This document shows, one piece after another, positions 51,370 to 59,228 of a stretch of 64,000 nt of DNA. Position numbers and translations under genes: made by a program. Origin of the DNA: Pelomonas dachongensis (lineage in GTDB: Bacteria; Pseudomonadota; Gammaproteobacteria; Burkholderiales; Burkholderiaceae_C); the NCBI RefSeq assembly GCF_043555865.1, contig NZ_JBIGHY010000002.1, positions 682,001 to 746,000 on the forward strand, in the 5' to 3' direction. Within the stretch, counting starts at the first letter, position 1, and every line of letters begins with the position of its first letter. Under the pieces are notes generated by a model. That model was given only the letters and a program-made list of their open reading frames with translations. It was not told where the DNA came from and searched no databases.

Positions 51370-51891
51370 ATGAACTCGGTCAGTGACAAGGTCGACTACG
51401 TCAGGAAGCAGGGCCAGACCCGCGACCACCATTGCCACTGGCCAGACTGCGCCGAGCAGGTACCGCCGGCGAAGTGGGGCTGCGCGCGACACTGGTTCAA
51501 GCTGCCCAAGCCGCTGCGCGACCGGATCTGGCGCACGTTCGATCCTGGCCAGGAAGTAAAGGGGACGCCCAGCGTCGCCTACCTGGCCGCCGCCCGCGAC
51601 GTGCAAGCCTGGATCAAGGCCAACGCCGAGCCCAGCGCACAAATGCAGCTCGGCGACGCTCTTGCACCGGCCGCTCCGGCTGTGCACGCCGGCGTGGCCA
51701 CGCTGATCGACGGCCGCCAGGTCAACAGCGCCAGCGACGCCTGGCGTCATGAGTGCGAGGCCCGTTACATCGCGGGCCTCAACGCGGAGGCCCGTCAGGG
51801 CTATCTCAACTTCGTCCGCGGCCGCCGCGGCGACGCCGCTGGCGAGCAGCTCGCCGAGCTGGTCGCACGCATCCGAGGTCTCCAGCGATGA
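51370..51891 (+). CDS. Unknown phage protein with N-terminal Cys/His cluster
   Basis: A 173-residue protein with HHCHWPDCAEQVPPAKWGC and RHWFKLPKPLRDRIW near the start, a zinc-binding-like pattern seen in many Burkholderiales phage proteins. The second half is helical (RYIAGLNAEARQGYLNFVR). Function unknown. ATGA overlap with the PrtN-like gene. Confidence 0.7.
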   Translation: MNSVSDKVDYVRKQGQTRDHHCHWPDCAEQVPPAKWGCARHWFKLPKPLRDRIWRTFDPGQEVKGTPSVAYLAAARDVQAWIKANAEPSAQMQLGDALAPAAPAVHAGVATLIDGRQVNSASDAWRHECEARYIAGLNAEARQGYLNFVRGRRGDAAGEQLAELVARIRGLQR

Positions 51892-52160
51892 ACACCGCAT
51901 TCCTACTCATGGCCCAGTACAACGGAAAGGCCATCATCCCCGTCGACGTCGTTGCCCGCGACTATTTTCCTCACCTCAGCGCTGACAAGTTCCTGCGTAA
52001 GACGCTGCTGGGCGAAATCAAGCTGCCGGTGGTTCGCATCGACCCCGGCACTCAGAAGAGCGCCAAAGGCATCCACCTCTCCGACCTTGCAAGATATCTA
52101 GATGACCGCCGCAACGCGGCCATAAAAGAGGCAAATCAACTCTTTCCCCCAGGCAGCTAA
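51888..52160 (+). CDS. PrtN-like regulator (pyocin activator family)
   Basis: A 90-residue protein, MNTAFLLMAQYNGKAIIP, with YFPHLSADKFLRKTLLGEI, LPVVR and KGIHLSDLARYLDDRR, all conserved in the PrtN family. PrtN activates pyocin genes in Pseudomonas; in prophages such proteins may activate late or excision functions. It is the last gene of the plus-strand early operon. Confidence 0.85.
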   Translation: MNTAFLLMAQYNGKAIIPVDVVARDYFPHLSADKFLRKTLLGEIKLPVVRIDPGTQKSAKGIHLSDLARYLDDRRNAAIKEANQLFPPGS

Positions 52161-52188
52161 ACGTGGGGAGCACGACTTCAGAAGCAAA

Positions 52189-53040
52189 TCACTTAAGCCA
52201 AATTGAATAATCAATCGACCCCAAACGGCGCGAAAGATTTGCAATCGCGATAGCTTGGCCCACACTAGTCAATTCGATTTGAATCAAATTCTCAGAATCA
52301 AAACTCTCAAGAAGTCGGAAATATGTAGGCGCCCTTAGTTTAATCACGGACTTGAATTCCGCCTCGCCACCCAACTTCAAGAAATCATACTCTTTGGACT
52401 TATATTCAAAAACAGAACCGCCAGCAAATTGATTTATTGAAGCCACACCCATGTACTGCAAATACTGTTTTTGAGATTGGCTGAGCCCCCAACCTCCCAC
52501 CGAGCTCTCATAGACGCCAGTCGCAAAGCCTTCAAGAATTTCGACGCCCGGTATTCCCTTCAAAGCGATCGACTTAACAGCATGCAAGATCGATATCAAC
52601 CCGATCTGCTGGCTAGTAAGCCGTGCGCAAACCTCGATGGCCTCTGACATCACCATGTCTTTGAAGTCATTGCTCGTTTTCGCGACACGCTCAGAAATCA
52701 GAGTGCACAAGATCTGAGGATTCGCCTTCTCTCCCTTCCGCGCGCTCGCCTTTACAGCGTCATTAACTGCAGCCTGAACGTCGGGTTCTCGGAACTTATC
52801 CAACACGATAGAAGCAGCGTCCTGCACCAATCGACCTTCAAGTCGCTGTGCAAAAACTCGCACATGCTCCTCTGCCGTCCTCTTTGCCTCCTCCCGCAAC
52901 TGAGGAAAATTGTCACGCAGAAATAGAGCGCACAGCTCTTTGACCTCACTTACAGACAACCCATGATAGTTAATATCGCGGCCAGCTTGCATTGCGTTTG
53001 CACCCTCGCTCACGCTTTGATTTTGCTTATCTCCCAGCAT
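52189..53040 (-). CDS. LPO_1073/Vpar_1526-like protein, AT-rich cargo
   Basis: A 283-residue protein. The N-terminus has the AMQAGRDINYHGLSVSEVKEL motif in two blocks, followed by a helical domain and an unfamiliar C-terminal region. The family name is recalled from similar annotated proteins of unknown function. Base composition is distinctly AT-rich. A GAGGAG precedes the ATG and overlaps the stop of the membrane gene, so the two form one operon. A defence or conversion role is inference. Confidence 0.65.
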   Translation of the reverse strand: MLGDKQNQSVSEGANAMQAGRDINYHGLSVSEVKELCALFLRDNFPQLREEAKRTAEEHVRVFAQRLEGRLVQDAASIVLDKFREPDVQAAVNDAVKASARKGEKANPQILCTLISERVAKTSNDFKDMVMSEAIEVCARLTSQQIGLISILHAVKSIALKGIPGVEILEGFATGVYESSVGGWGLSQSQKQYLQYMGVASINQFAGGSVFEYKSKEYDFLKLGGEAEFKSVIKLRAPTYFRLLESFDSENLIQIELTSVGQAIAIANLSRRLGSIDYSIWLK

Positions 53041-53049
53041 GGAATCTCC

Positions 53050-53289
53050 TCACTTTTGGTTGAAGTCTCTAATATTCACATCTCGCCCGGCTTGAATTCC
53101 GGTTGAGTTATCGCCGAGATTTTGCTTCTGACCTCCAGTAGCGTCATCGCGTTTCAAAAAGAATGACGACACCAATGCCGCCAGCGCGGCCGCGATTGCC
53201 ACGGCAGGTTCATATCCGGGAGTGTTGATCAGCCACGCGGCGCTAATGATCAGCGCAACGATCGAAGCAAGGATTGCAGCAAGTCTCAT
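53050..53289 (-). CDS. Small membrane protein sharing the AGRD motif
   Basis: A 79-residue protein, from ATG 53289 with GGAG six bases upstream. Two hydrophobic segments (LAAILASIVALIISAAWLI, AVAIAAALAALVSSFFL) are followed by KQNLGDNSTGIQAGRDVNIRDF, which repeats the QAGRDxN motif of the downstream gene. The motif probably joins the two proteins. Confidence 0.65.
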   Translation of the reverse strand: MRLAAILASIVALIISAAWLINTPGYEPAVAIAAALAALVSSFFLKRDDATGGQKQNLGDNSTGIQAGRDVNIRDFNQK

Positions 53290-53342
53290 GAGCGTCTCCA
53301 GACACAGTGCGCCACGGTGAGGGTGGCGCAGGCAATGCTCAA

Positions 53343-53372
53343 ATTGTAACTTTGCAACCAAATGAAATGCAA
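53343..53372 (-). promoter_or_regulatory. Promoter of the right-end cargo pair
   Basis: On the minus strand, -35 TTGCAT (53372-53367), spacer 18, -10 TACAAT (53348-53343). The sequence TTTGCTAA just upstream (about 53373-53380) equals half of the repressor operator, but the other half is not conserved. Confidence 0.65.
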
Positions 53373-53807
53373 TTTGCTAACGGCACGACACTTGTGAATA
53401 CACCCAAAACGCGGGGGCAATCGCTAGGTGCAACAGTCCTTTGGTACTGCGCATCATCAGTCGGTGCGCGAGGCGCCACCGTGCTCGATCCCTAGCGCGC
53501 CAGACACTTCGCCATCAAGGCGGCGCTTCGGAGAGGCCATAGCAAACGATCCAAGAGATCCACCTGATCGCCAGGAGAGCGATCCCAAGGTCCACAGTGG
53601 CTCACAGCGCGACCGCCGCCACCCGCCCGGCGCGGAACGCAACTCCAGCGACGGCCACATCTTGGTCGGAGGTGTTCAAACCGACAACGGGCCAGTACGC
53701 AGTCCACGCCCCCCCCGAGATAGTCACCGGAGCGTCGGCGCAACAAGAGTGCAACATGCGAAATCGGCAGCCCCGTTAAGCGCTTGATCTAACTGGATTA
53801 TTTCGCC
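53373..53807. other. Right-end gap without a supported gene
   Basis: Several short ORFs cross this stretch on both strands, but none has a Shine-Dalgarno, a recognisable sequence or consistent codon use. It may hold the attP-side accessory sites. Confidence 0.5.
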
Positions 53808-53873
53808 TCAGTCGGCGCCATCCATCATCGGTGCGACGGACAGGCGCCAGCGGCTGGGGCCCGCGGGGTTCAT
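53808..53873 (-). pseudogene. dusA: Displaced 5' fragment of dusA
   Basis: The original start MNPAGPSRWRLSVAPMMD, followed by phage-derived GAD and a TGA. Its ATG overlaps the TGA of the hydratase gene (ATGA), so dusA was once the next gene of that operon. Confidence 0.9.
53821..53838. other. attR
   Basis: TCCATCATCGG matches attL at 8476. It lies in the dusA fragment, over the codons for Pro-Met-Met-Asp. Confidence 0.75.
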
Positions 53874-54985
53874 GCCAGGTCCCGAAGCGGATGCGCCTGC
53901 GCCGGCCAGGGGCTGACGAAGAACGAGGCCACTTCGGCGGGGTCGACCTCGGCCACGCTGGCCGGCTGCCAGCGCGGCGCATGGTCCTTGTCCACGGCCA
54001 GCGCGCGGATGCCCTCCACCGTCTCGCTGCGCGCCGCGCCGCGCAGGTGGAAGGCGTGATGCACGAGGTCGCGCTCCAGACGCAGGTCGTCGGCCAGGCT
54101 GAGTTGCCGCCCGCGGCGCACCAGCTCCAGCGTCACGGCCATCATCAGCGGTGAGCGCTTCAGCAGCGCCGCATGCGTCTGGCGCGCCCAGGTGTCCTCC
54201 GCCGCGGCCAACGAGGCCAGCACCGCGGCCAGCGTGGGCTGGCTGAAGTGGCGGTTGATGGCGGCGAGCAGGTCGGCACCGTCGGACAAGGGCGCCAAGT
54301 CGGAGCGCTGCATGACCGTGGCGACCACATGCTCGGCGCTGGGCTGCGCGCCGCGGCGCAGCTCGTCGATCAGTGCGGGCCAGTTCTCGCTGCACACGTA
54401 GACATCGCCCAGCCCCCATTCGAGCGCGTCGGCCGCCGCGGCCTGGTGGCCCGTCAGTGCCAGCCATTCACCGACATGGCCCGGGCACTGCGCCAGGAAC
54501 CAGCCGCCACCCACGTCCGGAAACAGGCCGATGGCGGTCTCGGGCATGGCCAGCACGGAGCGCTCCGACAGCACGCGCAGCCGCGATCCCTGGCTGATGC
54601 CCATGCCACCGCCCATGACGATGCCGTCCATCAACGCCACATAGGGCTTGGGGTAGTTGTGGATCAGATGGTTGAGGCGGTATTCCTCGGTGAAGAAGTC
54701 ATCCAGCGCCGGGTCGCCGGCGTGGGCCGCCTGGTGCAGGAAGCGGATGTCGCCACCGGCGCAGAACGCGGCCGGCTTGCCTTCGCGGCCGGCGCCGATG
54801 ACGGCCACGGCCTCGATCTCGGGGCTGGCCGCCCAGTGACGCAGCAGCGTGGTCATGTCGCGCACCATGCCCAGCGAAAGCGCGTTCAGCGCCTGCGGGC
54901 GGTTCAGCGTGATGAGGCCCAGGCAGCCGTTGACCTCGGCCAGGATCTGGCCGTCCGAAGCAAGGGGCGGGATCAGTTCACTCAT
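53870..54985 (-). CDS. Enoyl-CoA hydratase/isomerase family, 3-hydroxyisobutyryl-CoA hydrolase-like
   Basis: A 371-residue crotonase-fold enzyme. Oxyanion-hole segments AFCAGGDIRFLHQ and MDGIVMGGGMGIS, catalytic acidic segment AMPETAIGLFPDVGGGW, and an extended C-terminal domain typical of the hydrolase subgroup. It acts in valine or acyl-CoA breakdown. The start overlaps the EamA gene stop (ATGA) and its stop overlaps the old dusA start. Confidence 0.87.
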   Translation of the reverse strand: MSELIPPLASDGQILAEVNGCLGLITLNRPQALNALSLGMVRDMTTLLRHWAASPEIEAVAVIGAGREGKPAAFCAGGDIRFLHQAAHAGDPALDDFFTEEYRLNHLIHNYPKPYVALMDGIVMGGGMGISQGSRLRVLSERSVLAMPETAIGLFPDVGGGWFLAQCPGHVGEWLALTGHQAAAADALEWGLGDVYVCSENWPALIDELRRGAQPSAEHVVATVMQRSDLAPLSDGADLLAAINRHFSQPTLAAVLASLAAAEDTWARQTHAALLKRSPLMMAVTLELVRRGRQLSLADDLRLERDLVHHAFHLRGAARSETVEGIRALAVDKDHAPRWQPASVAEVDPAEVASFFVSPWPAQAHPLRDLA

Positions 54986-55848
54986 GCAGTGTTCAAACCA
55001 GGTTTGGGGGAGGAAGGCGCCAGCACCTCGTTGGCTACCAACGCCAGCAGCACAAGGCTACCGCCGATCAGCGCTGCGCTGCCCGGATGTTCGCCCGCGA
55101 ACAGCCAGGCCCACAGCACGCCCAGCAGCGTCTCGGCCTGGCCCAGCAGCGCGATCTCGTGGCTGGGCAGCTCACGCGCCAGCCGCACGGCCAGCAGGCA
55201 CGGGATGGCCAGTTGGAACAGGCCCAGGCCGGCCAGCAGCGTCAGGTCGTGCGTGCCGGCCTGCAGCGGCCACGCGAGCGGCAGCGTGACGGCGGCGGAG
55301 ATCAGCGCGCCGATCAGCACGGCGGGCAACATATCGCCCTGCCGGCCGACCTTCTGCAACAGGCACCAGTTCGTCGCCGCCGCCAGCGGCACACCCAAGG
55401 CGACGACGACACCGGCCAACGGGCCGCCCAGTTGGCCGCCGAACATCCAGCCGATGCCGACGCTGGCCACGACGATGGCAGCCCAGGTGCGCGCCGGCAC
55501 GGGCTGGCGCAGGAACAGCCAGGCGAACACCGCGGTGAACAGCGGCGACAGCGACATCGTGACCAGCACATTGGCCACCGTCGTCAACGACAGGGCCACC
55601 ATGAAGGCCGTGAACATGACGGCCCAGCAGACACCCGACGACCAGACGGCCGCGCCGCGCATCGCGGCCAGCAGCGCCCTGCCCCGCATGAAGCCCAGGA
55701 TGACGACCAGCGCCAGCGCATTGAAAGCGCTGCGCCAGAACGTGATCTCGAACCCGCGCGCCGCGTCCAGGTGCCGTGTGACCACGCCCGCCGAACTCCA
55801 CAGCAGCGTGACCAGCAGCATCAGAAAAACAGCAGATCGATGGCTCAT
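54982..55848 (-). CDS. EamA/DMT family inner-membrane transporter
   Basis: A 288-residue protein with about ten hydrophobic segments in two EamA repeats (VFLMLLVTLLWSSAGVV and, in the second half, LPSHEIALLGQAETLLGVLWAW). These carry metabolites or drugs out of the cell. ATG 55848 (MSHRSAVF) is preferred to the earlier start at 55887, which adds polar residues. Confidence 0.85.
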   Translation of the reverse strand: MSHRSAVFLMLLVTLLWSSAGVVTRHLDAARGFEITFWRSAFNALALVVILGFMRGRALLAAMRGAAVWSSGVCWAVMFTAFMVALSLTTVANVLVTMSLSPLFTAVFAWLFLRQPVPARTWAAIVVASVGIGWMFGGQLGGPLAGVVVALGVPLAAATNWCLLQKVGRQGDMLPAVLIGALISAAVTLPLAWPLQAGTHDLTLLAGLGLFQLAIPCLLAVRLARELPSHEIALLGQAETLLGVLWAWLFAGEHPGSAALIGGSLVLLALVANEVLAPSSPKPGLNTA

Positions 55849-55956
55849 CAATGAAGAGCGCCCCTGAAAAGGGGCGCGGGCAATCAACGGGCTAGAACCC
55901 CCTCCTGGAGAGGGCTGGGGGAGCCCAAGGCGCCGCGCCAGCGTGTGTCGCGACCT

Positions 55957-57780
55957 TTAGGCTCGCGACGCGCGCTTCCGCTCGTTTTCCGACAAGTGGC
56001 GCTTGCGAATGCGCACGCTCTTGGGCGTGATCTCGACCAGTTCGTCGTCGTCAATGAAGTCGACACCGTACTCCAGCGTCAGGTCGATTGGCGGCGTGAC
56101 CTTGATCGCATCTTCCTTGCCGCTCACGCGGAAGTTGGTCAGTTGCTTGGTGCGCGTCGCGTTGACGACCAGGTCGTTGTCGCGGTTGTGGATGCCGACG
56201 ATCATGCCTTCGTAGACCGGGTCGTTCGGCTTCACGAACATGCGGCCGCGGTCGTCCAGCTTGCCCAGCGCGTAGGTGAAGATCTCGCCGTCGTCCATGG
56301 AGATCAGCACGCCGTTCTTGCGGCCGCCGATCTCGCCCTTGTGGGCCTCGTAGCCGTCGAAGATCGACGAGATCAGTCCCGAGCCGCGCGTCAGGTTCAT
56401 GAACTCGTTGGCGAAGCCGATCAAGCCGCGCGCGGGAATGCGGTACTCCAGGCGCACGCGGCCGTTGCCGTCCGGCTCCATGTTCAGCATCTCGCCCTTG
56501 CGCAGGCCCAGCGCCTGCATGACGCCGCCCTGGTGGGTTTCCTCGACGTCGGCCGTCACCAGCTCCATCGGCTCGCTCTTCACGCCGTCGATGTCCTTGA
56601 ACATCACGCGGGGCTTGGAGACGGCCAGCTCGTAGCCTTCACGGCGCATGTTCTCCAGCAGGATGGTCAGGTGCAGTTCGCCGCGGCCGCAGACTTCGAA
56701 GATGCCGTCTTCGTCGGTCTCGCTGACGCGCAGCGCGACGTTATGTTGGAGCTCCTTCTGCAGGCGGTCCCAGATCTGGCGGCTGGTGACGTACTTGCCT
56801 TCGCGGCCAGCCAGCGGGCTGGTGTTGACGCAGAAGTTCATCGTCAGCGTCGGCTCGTCCACCTTCAGCATGGGCAGTGGCGCGGGATTGGCCGGGTCGG
56901 TCACGGTGACGCCGATGCCGATGTCCTCGATGCCGTTGATCAGCACGATGTTGCCGGGGCCGGCGTCCGTCACCTGCACGCGGTCCAAGCCGTGGAAGGT
57001 CAGCACCTGGTTGATGCGGCCGTTGACGGCCTTGCCGTCCGGGCCTTCCATGACCGTGACCTGCATGCCGGGCTTGATGGTGCCCTGGCTGATGCGGCCC
57101 ACGCCGATGCGGCCGACGAAGGTGGAGAAGTCCAGCGCCGAGATCTGCAGCTGCAGCGGCGCCGTCGGGTCGCCCGACTGGGCCGGCACGTGCTTCAACA
57201 CGGTGTCGAACAGGGCCGACATGTCGGGACCCCACTGCTCGCCCGGCGCGCCTTCGGTCAGCGACGTCCAGCCATTGATGCCGGAGGCGTAAACCACCGG
57301 GAAGTCCAGCTGCTCGTCAGTGGCGCCGAGGTTGGCGAACAGGTCGAAGGCGGCGTTGATGACGGCGTCGGGCTTGGCGCCCGGCTTGTCGACCTTGTTG
57401 ACGACGACGATGGGCTTGAGGCCCAGGGCCAGCGCCTTCTTGGTCACGAAGCGCGTCTGCGGCATCGGGCCTTCCTGAGCGTCGATCAGCAGCACCACGC
57501 CGTCCACCATGGACAGCGCGCGCTCGACTTCACCACCGAAGTCCGCGTGTCCGGGCGTGTCGACGATGTTGATGTGCGTACCGCCCCACGACACCGCGCA
57601 GTTCTTGGCCAGGATGGTGATGCCGCGCTCGCGTTCGATGGCGTTGCTGTCCATCACGGTGTCGACGACCTTTTCGTGGTCGGCGAACGTGCCGCTCTGA
57701 CGCAGCAGTTGGTCGACCATGGTGGTTTTGCCATGGTCGACGTGGGCAATGATGGCGATGTTGCGGATCGGGGTGGTCAT
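55957..57780 (-). CDS. typA: Ribosome-associated GTPase TypA/BipA
   Basis: A 607-residue translational GTPase. G1 AHVDHGKT, G3 DTPGHADFGGEVER, G4 NKVDKPGA; then EF-G-like domains and the BipA-specific C-terminal part (RGLIGFANEFMNLTRGSG). It helps ribosome assembly and stress responses. Starts 24 bases after the truB stop. Confidence 0.95.
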   Translation of the reverse strand: MTTPIRNIAIIAHVDHGKTTMVDQLLRQSGTFADHEKVVDTVMDSNAIERERGITILAKNCAVSWGGTHINIVDTPGHADFGGEVERALSMVDGVVLLIDAQEGPMPQTRFVTKKALALGLKPIVVVNKVDKPGAKPDAVINAAFDLFANLGATDEQLDFPVVYASGINGWTSLTEGAPGEQWGPDMSALFDTVLKHVPAQSGDPTAPLQLQISALDFSTFVGRIGVGRISQGTIKPGMQVTVMEGPDGKAVNGRINQVLTFHGLDRVQVTDAGPGNIVLINGIEDIGIGVTVTDPANPAPLPMLKVDEPTLTMNFCVNTSPLAGREGKYVTSRQIWDRLQKELQHNVALRVSETDEDGIFEVCGRGELHLTILLENMRREGYELAVSKPRVMFKDIDGVKSEPMELVTADVEETHQGGVMQALGLRKGEMLNMEPDGNGRVRLEYRIPARGLIGFANEFMNLTRGSGLISSIFDGYEAHKGEIGGRKNGVLISMDDGEIFTYALGKLDDRGRMFVKPNDPVYEGMIVGIHNRDNDLVVNATRTKQLTNFRVSGKEDAIKVTPPIDLTLEYGVDFIDDDELVEITPKSVRIRKRHLSENERKRASRA

Positions 57781-57804
57781 GGTGGTGCTTCTAGAAAAAC
57801 CGGT

Positions 57805-58791
57805 TCAGGCGGAAATGAGCGCCTGAACCTCCGGTGGGGTCAGCAGGCGGTCGGCGATCAGTTCGCCAGAGGTGATGTGGGCGCTGCCCAGGAAGGCGCG
57901 AGATTCGGGCCCATAGACACGCACGCGCTCGGTGTCGGGCATGTCGATACGGCGGCGCAGGCCGGACAGGAAACGCACGGCGTCGGGCATGTCAAGACGC
58001 AGCTCGGGCGCATCGAGCAGCAGGCGGTCGGGCGAGGTCAGCAGCGCGGCCCGCTGCTCGTCGGGCATGGCTTCGATCTGGGCCAGCGTCACGGCACCGT
58101 CCAACGTCAGGCCGCCGGAGCCCGTGCGGCGCAATGCCGCCAGCGACGCTCCCACGCCCAGCTTCGCGCCAATGTCTTCGGCCAGCGTGCGGATGTAGGT
58201 GCCTTTGGTGCAGCGAACGTCGAGGGTCACAGTGCCAGCCTGCACGGCGACGATGTCGATGGCATGAATCGTCACGCGACGGCTCTTGCGCTCGATCTCG
58301 ATGCCTTGGCGTGCGTACTCGTACAGCGCCTTGCCCTCATGCTTCAGCGCCGAGTACATCGGTGGCATCTGGTCGATCTCGCCGGTGAAGCCGGCGCAGG
58401 CAGCGGCGATCTGCTCGGTCGTGATGTGGTCGGCGTCGACTCGCTCCAGCACCTCGCCCTCGGCGTCGCCGGTCGTCGTGCGAACGCCCAGCGCCAGCGT
58501 CGCGAGATAACGCTTGTCGGCATCCAGGCTGAGTTGGCTGAACTTGGTGGCCGCACCGAAGCAAAGCGGCAGCAGACCGGTGGCCAGCGGATCCAGCGTG
58601 CCGGTGTGGCCCGCCTTCTCGGCGCGCAGCAGCCATTTGGCCTTCTGCAACGCGTCGTTGCTCGACAGGCCCAGCGGCTTGTCGAGCAACAACACGCCAT
58701 GCAGCGGGCGACGCTGCACCCGCACGCGCGGCGGGCGGCTGTCGTCCTGCGCGCGGGCCGGGCGGGCCTGCGAGACGTTGGCCTCAGTCAT
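57805..58791 (-). CDS. truB: tRNA pseudouridine(55) synthase
   Basis: A 328-residue protein with GVLLLDKPLGLSSNDALQKAK in two blocks and catalytic Asp in HTGTLDPLATGLLPL, plus a C-terminal PUA-like part. It makes pseudouridine 55 in tRNA. It overlaps rbfA by 8 bases. Confidence 0.95.
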   Translation of the reverse strand: MTEANVSQARPARAQDDSRPPRVRVQRRPLHGVLLLDKPLGLSSNDALQKAKWLLRAEKAGHTGTLDPLATGLLPLCFGAATKFSQLSLDADKRYLATLALGVRTTTGDAEGEVLERVDADHITTEQIAAACAGFTGEIDQMPPMYSALKHEGKALYEYARQGIEIERKSRRVTIHAIDIVAVQAGTVTLDVRCTKGTYIRTLAEDIGAKLGVGASLAALRRTGSGGLTLDGAVTLAQIEAMPDEQRAALLTSPDRLLLDAPELRLDMPDAVRFLSGLRRRIDMPDTERVRVYGPESRAFLGSAHITSGELIADRLLTPPEVQALISA

Positions 58792-59164
58792 TCGGCTCCT
58801 CGTCTTCGAGCGCGCGCGTGGCGTTGGCCTTGTTGATCAGTGCACTCATCTCGGCCGCGCGTTCGATGGTGCGGTCGTACTGGAAGTGCAGCGTCGGCAC
58901 CGTGTGGATCTGCAGGCGCTTGAACAGACCGTTGCGCAGGAAACCCGCAGCCTCGTTCAGCGCGGTCTGCGTCTCGACCGGGTCGCCGACCAGCACCGAG
59001 AAGAACACCTTGGCATGCACATAGTCAGGCGTGACCTCGATCGCGTTGATCGTCGCCATGCCGATGCGCGGATCCTTCAGCTCACGGATCAGCTCCGCCA
59101 GATCGCGCTGGATCTGGTCGGCAATGCGGAAGCTGCGGTTGGGGATGGCGCGTTTGTGTCTCAT
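58784..59164 (-). CDS. rbfA: 30S ribosome-binding factor A
   Basis: A 126-residue KH-type protein (FRIADQIQRDLAELIRELKDPR, VHAKVFFSVLVGD). It acts in 16S rRNA 5' processing and cold adaptation. It follows infB after a terminator, an arrangement that may attenuate its expression. Confidence 0.93.
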   Translation of the reverse strand: MRHKRAIPNRSFRIADQIQRDLAELIRELKDPRIGMATINAIEVTPDYVHAKVFFSVLVGDPVETQTALNEAAGFLRNGLFKRLQIHTVPTLHFQYDRTIERAAEMSALINKANATRALEDEEPND

Positions 59165-59186
59165 GGCATGGTTTCCTGAAAGAACA

Positions 59187-59210
59187 AACCCCGCCCCGAG
59201 GGGCGGGGTT
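59187..59210 (-). terminator. Terminator/attenuator between infB and rbfA
   Basis: A perfect 10-bp stem (AACCCCGCCC / GGGCGGGGTT), followed on the minus strand by TTGTTCTTTC. It lies inside the nusA-infB-rbfA operon. Confidence 0.75.
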
Positions 59211-59228
59211 CACCCTCAGAGCGAAGGA

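Larger units (their letters stand above)
8476..53838. mobile_element. Complete-looking siphovirus-type prophage integrated in dusA
   Basis: The limits come from the imperfect repeat (11-base core TCCATCATCGG) at 8476 and 53821 and from the split of dusA. The element has integrase, lysis, tail, head, packaging, replication, lysogeny and early-operon modules, all without visible frameshifts apart from the expected tail chaperone slip. Integration at the 5' end of dusA with restoration of the gene is a known strategy of a large group of tyrosine-recombinase elements. Confidence 0.92.

Noticed and set aside
53428..53787. Plus-strand ORF of 119 codons near attR, and overlapping minus ORFs
   Set aside because: No Shine-Dalgarno, Arg/Pro-rich composition typical of a GC-rich shadow frame, and no recognisable sequence.
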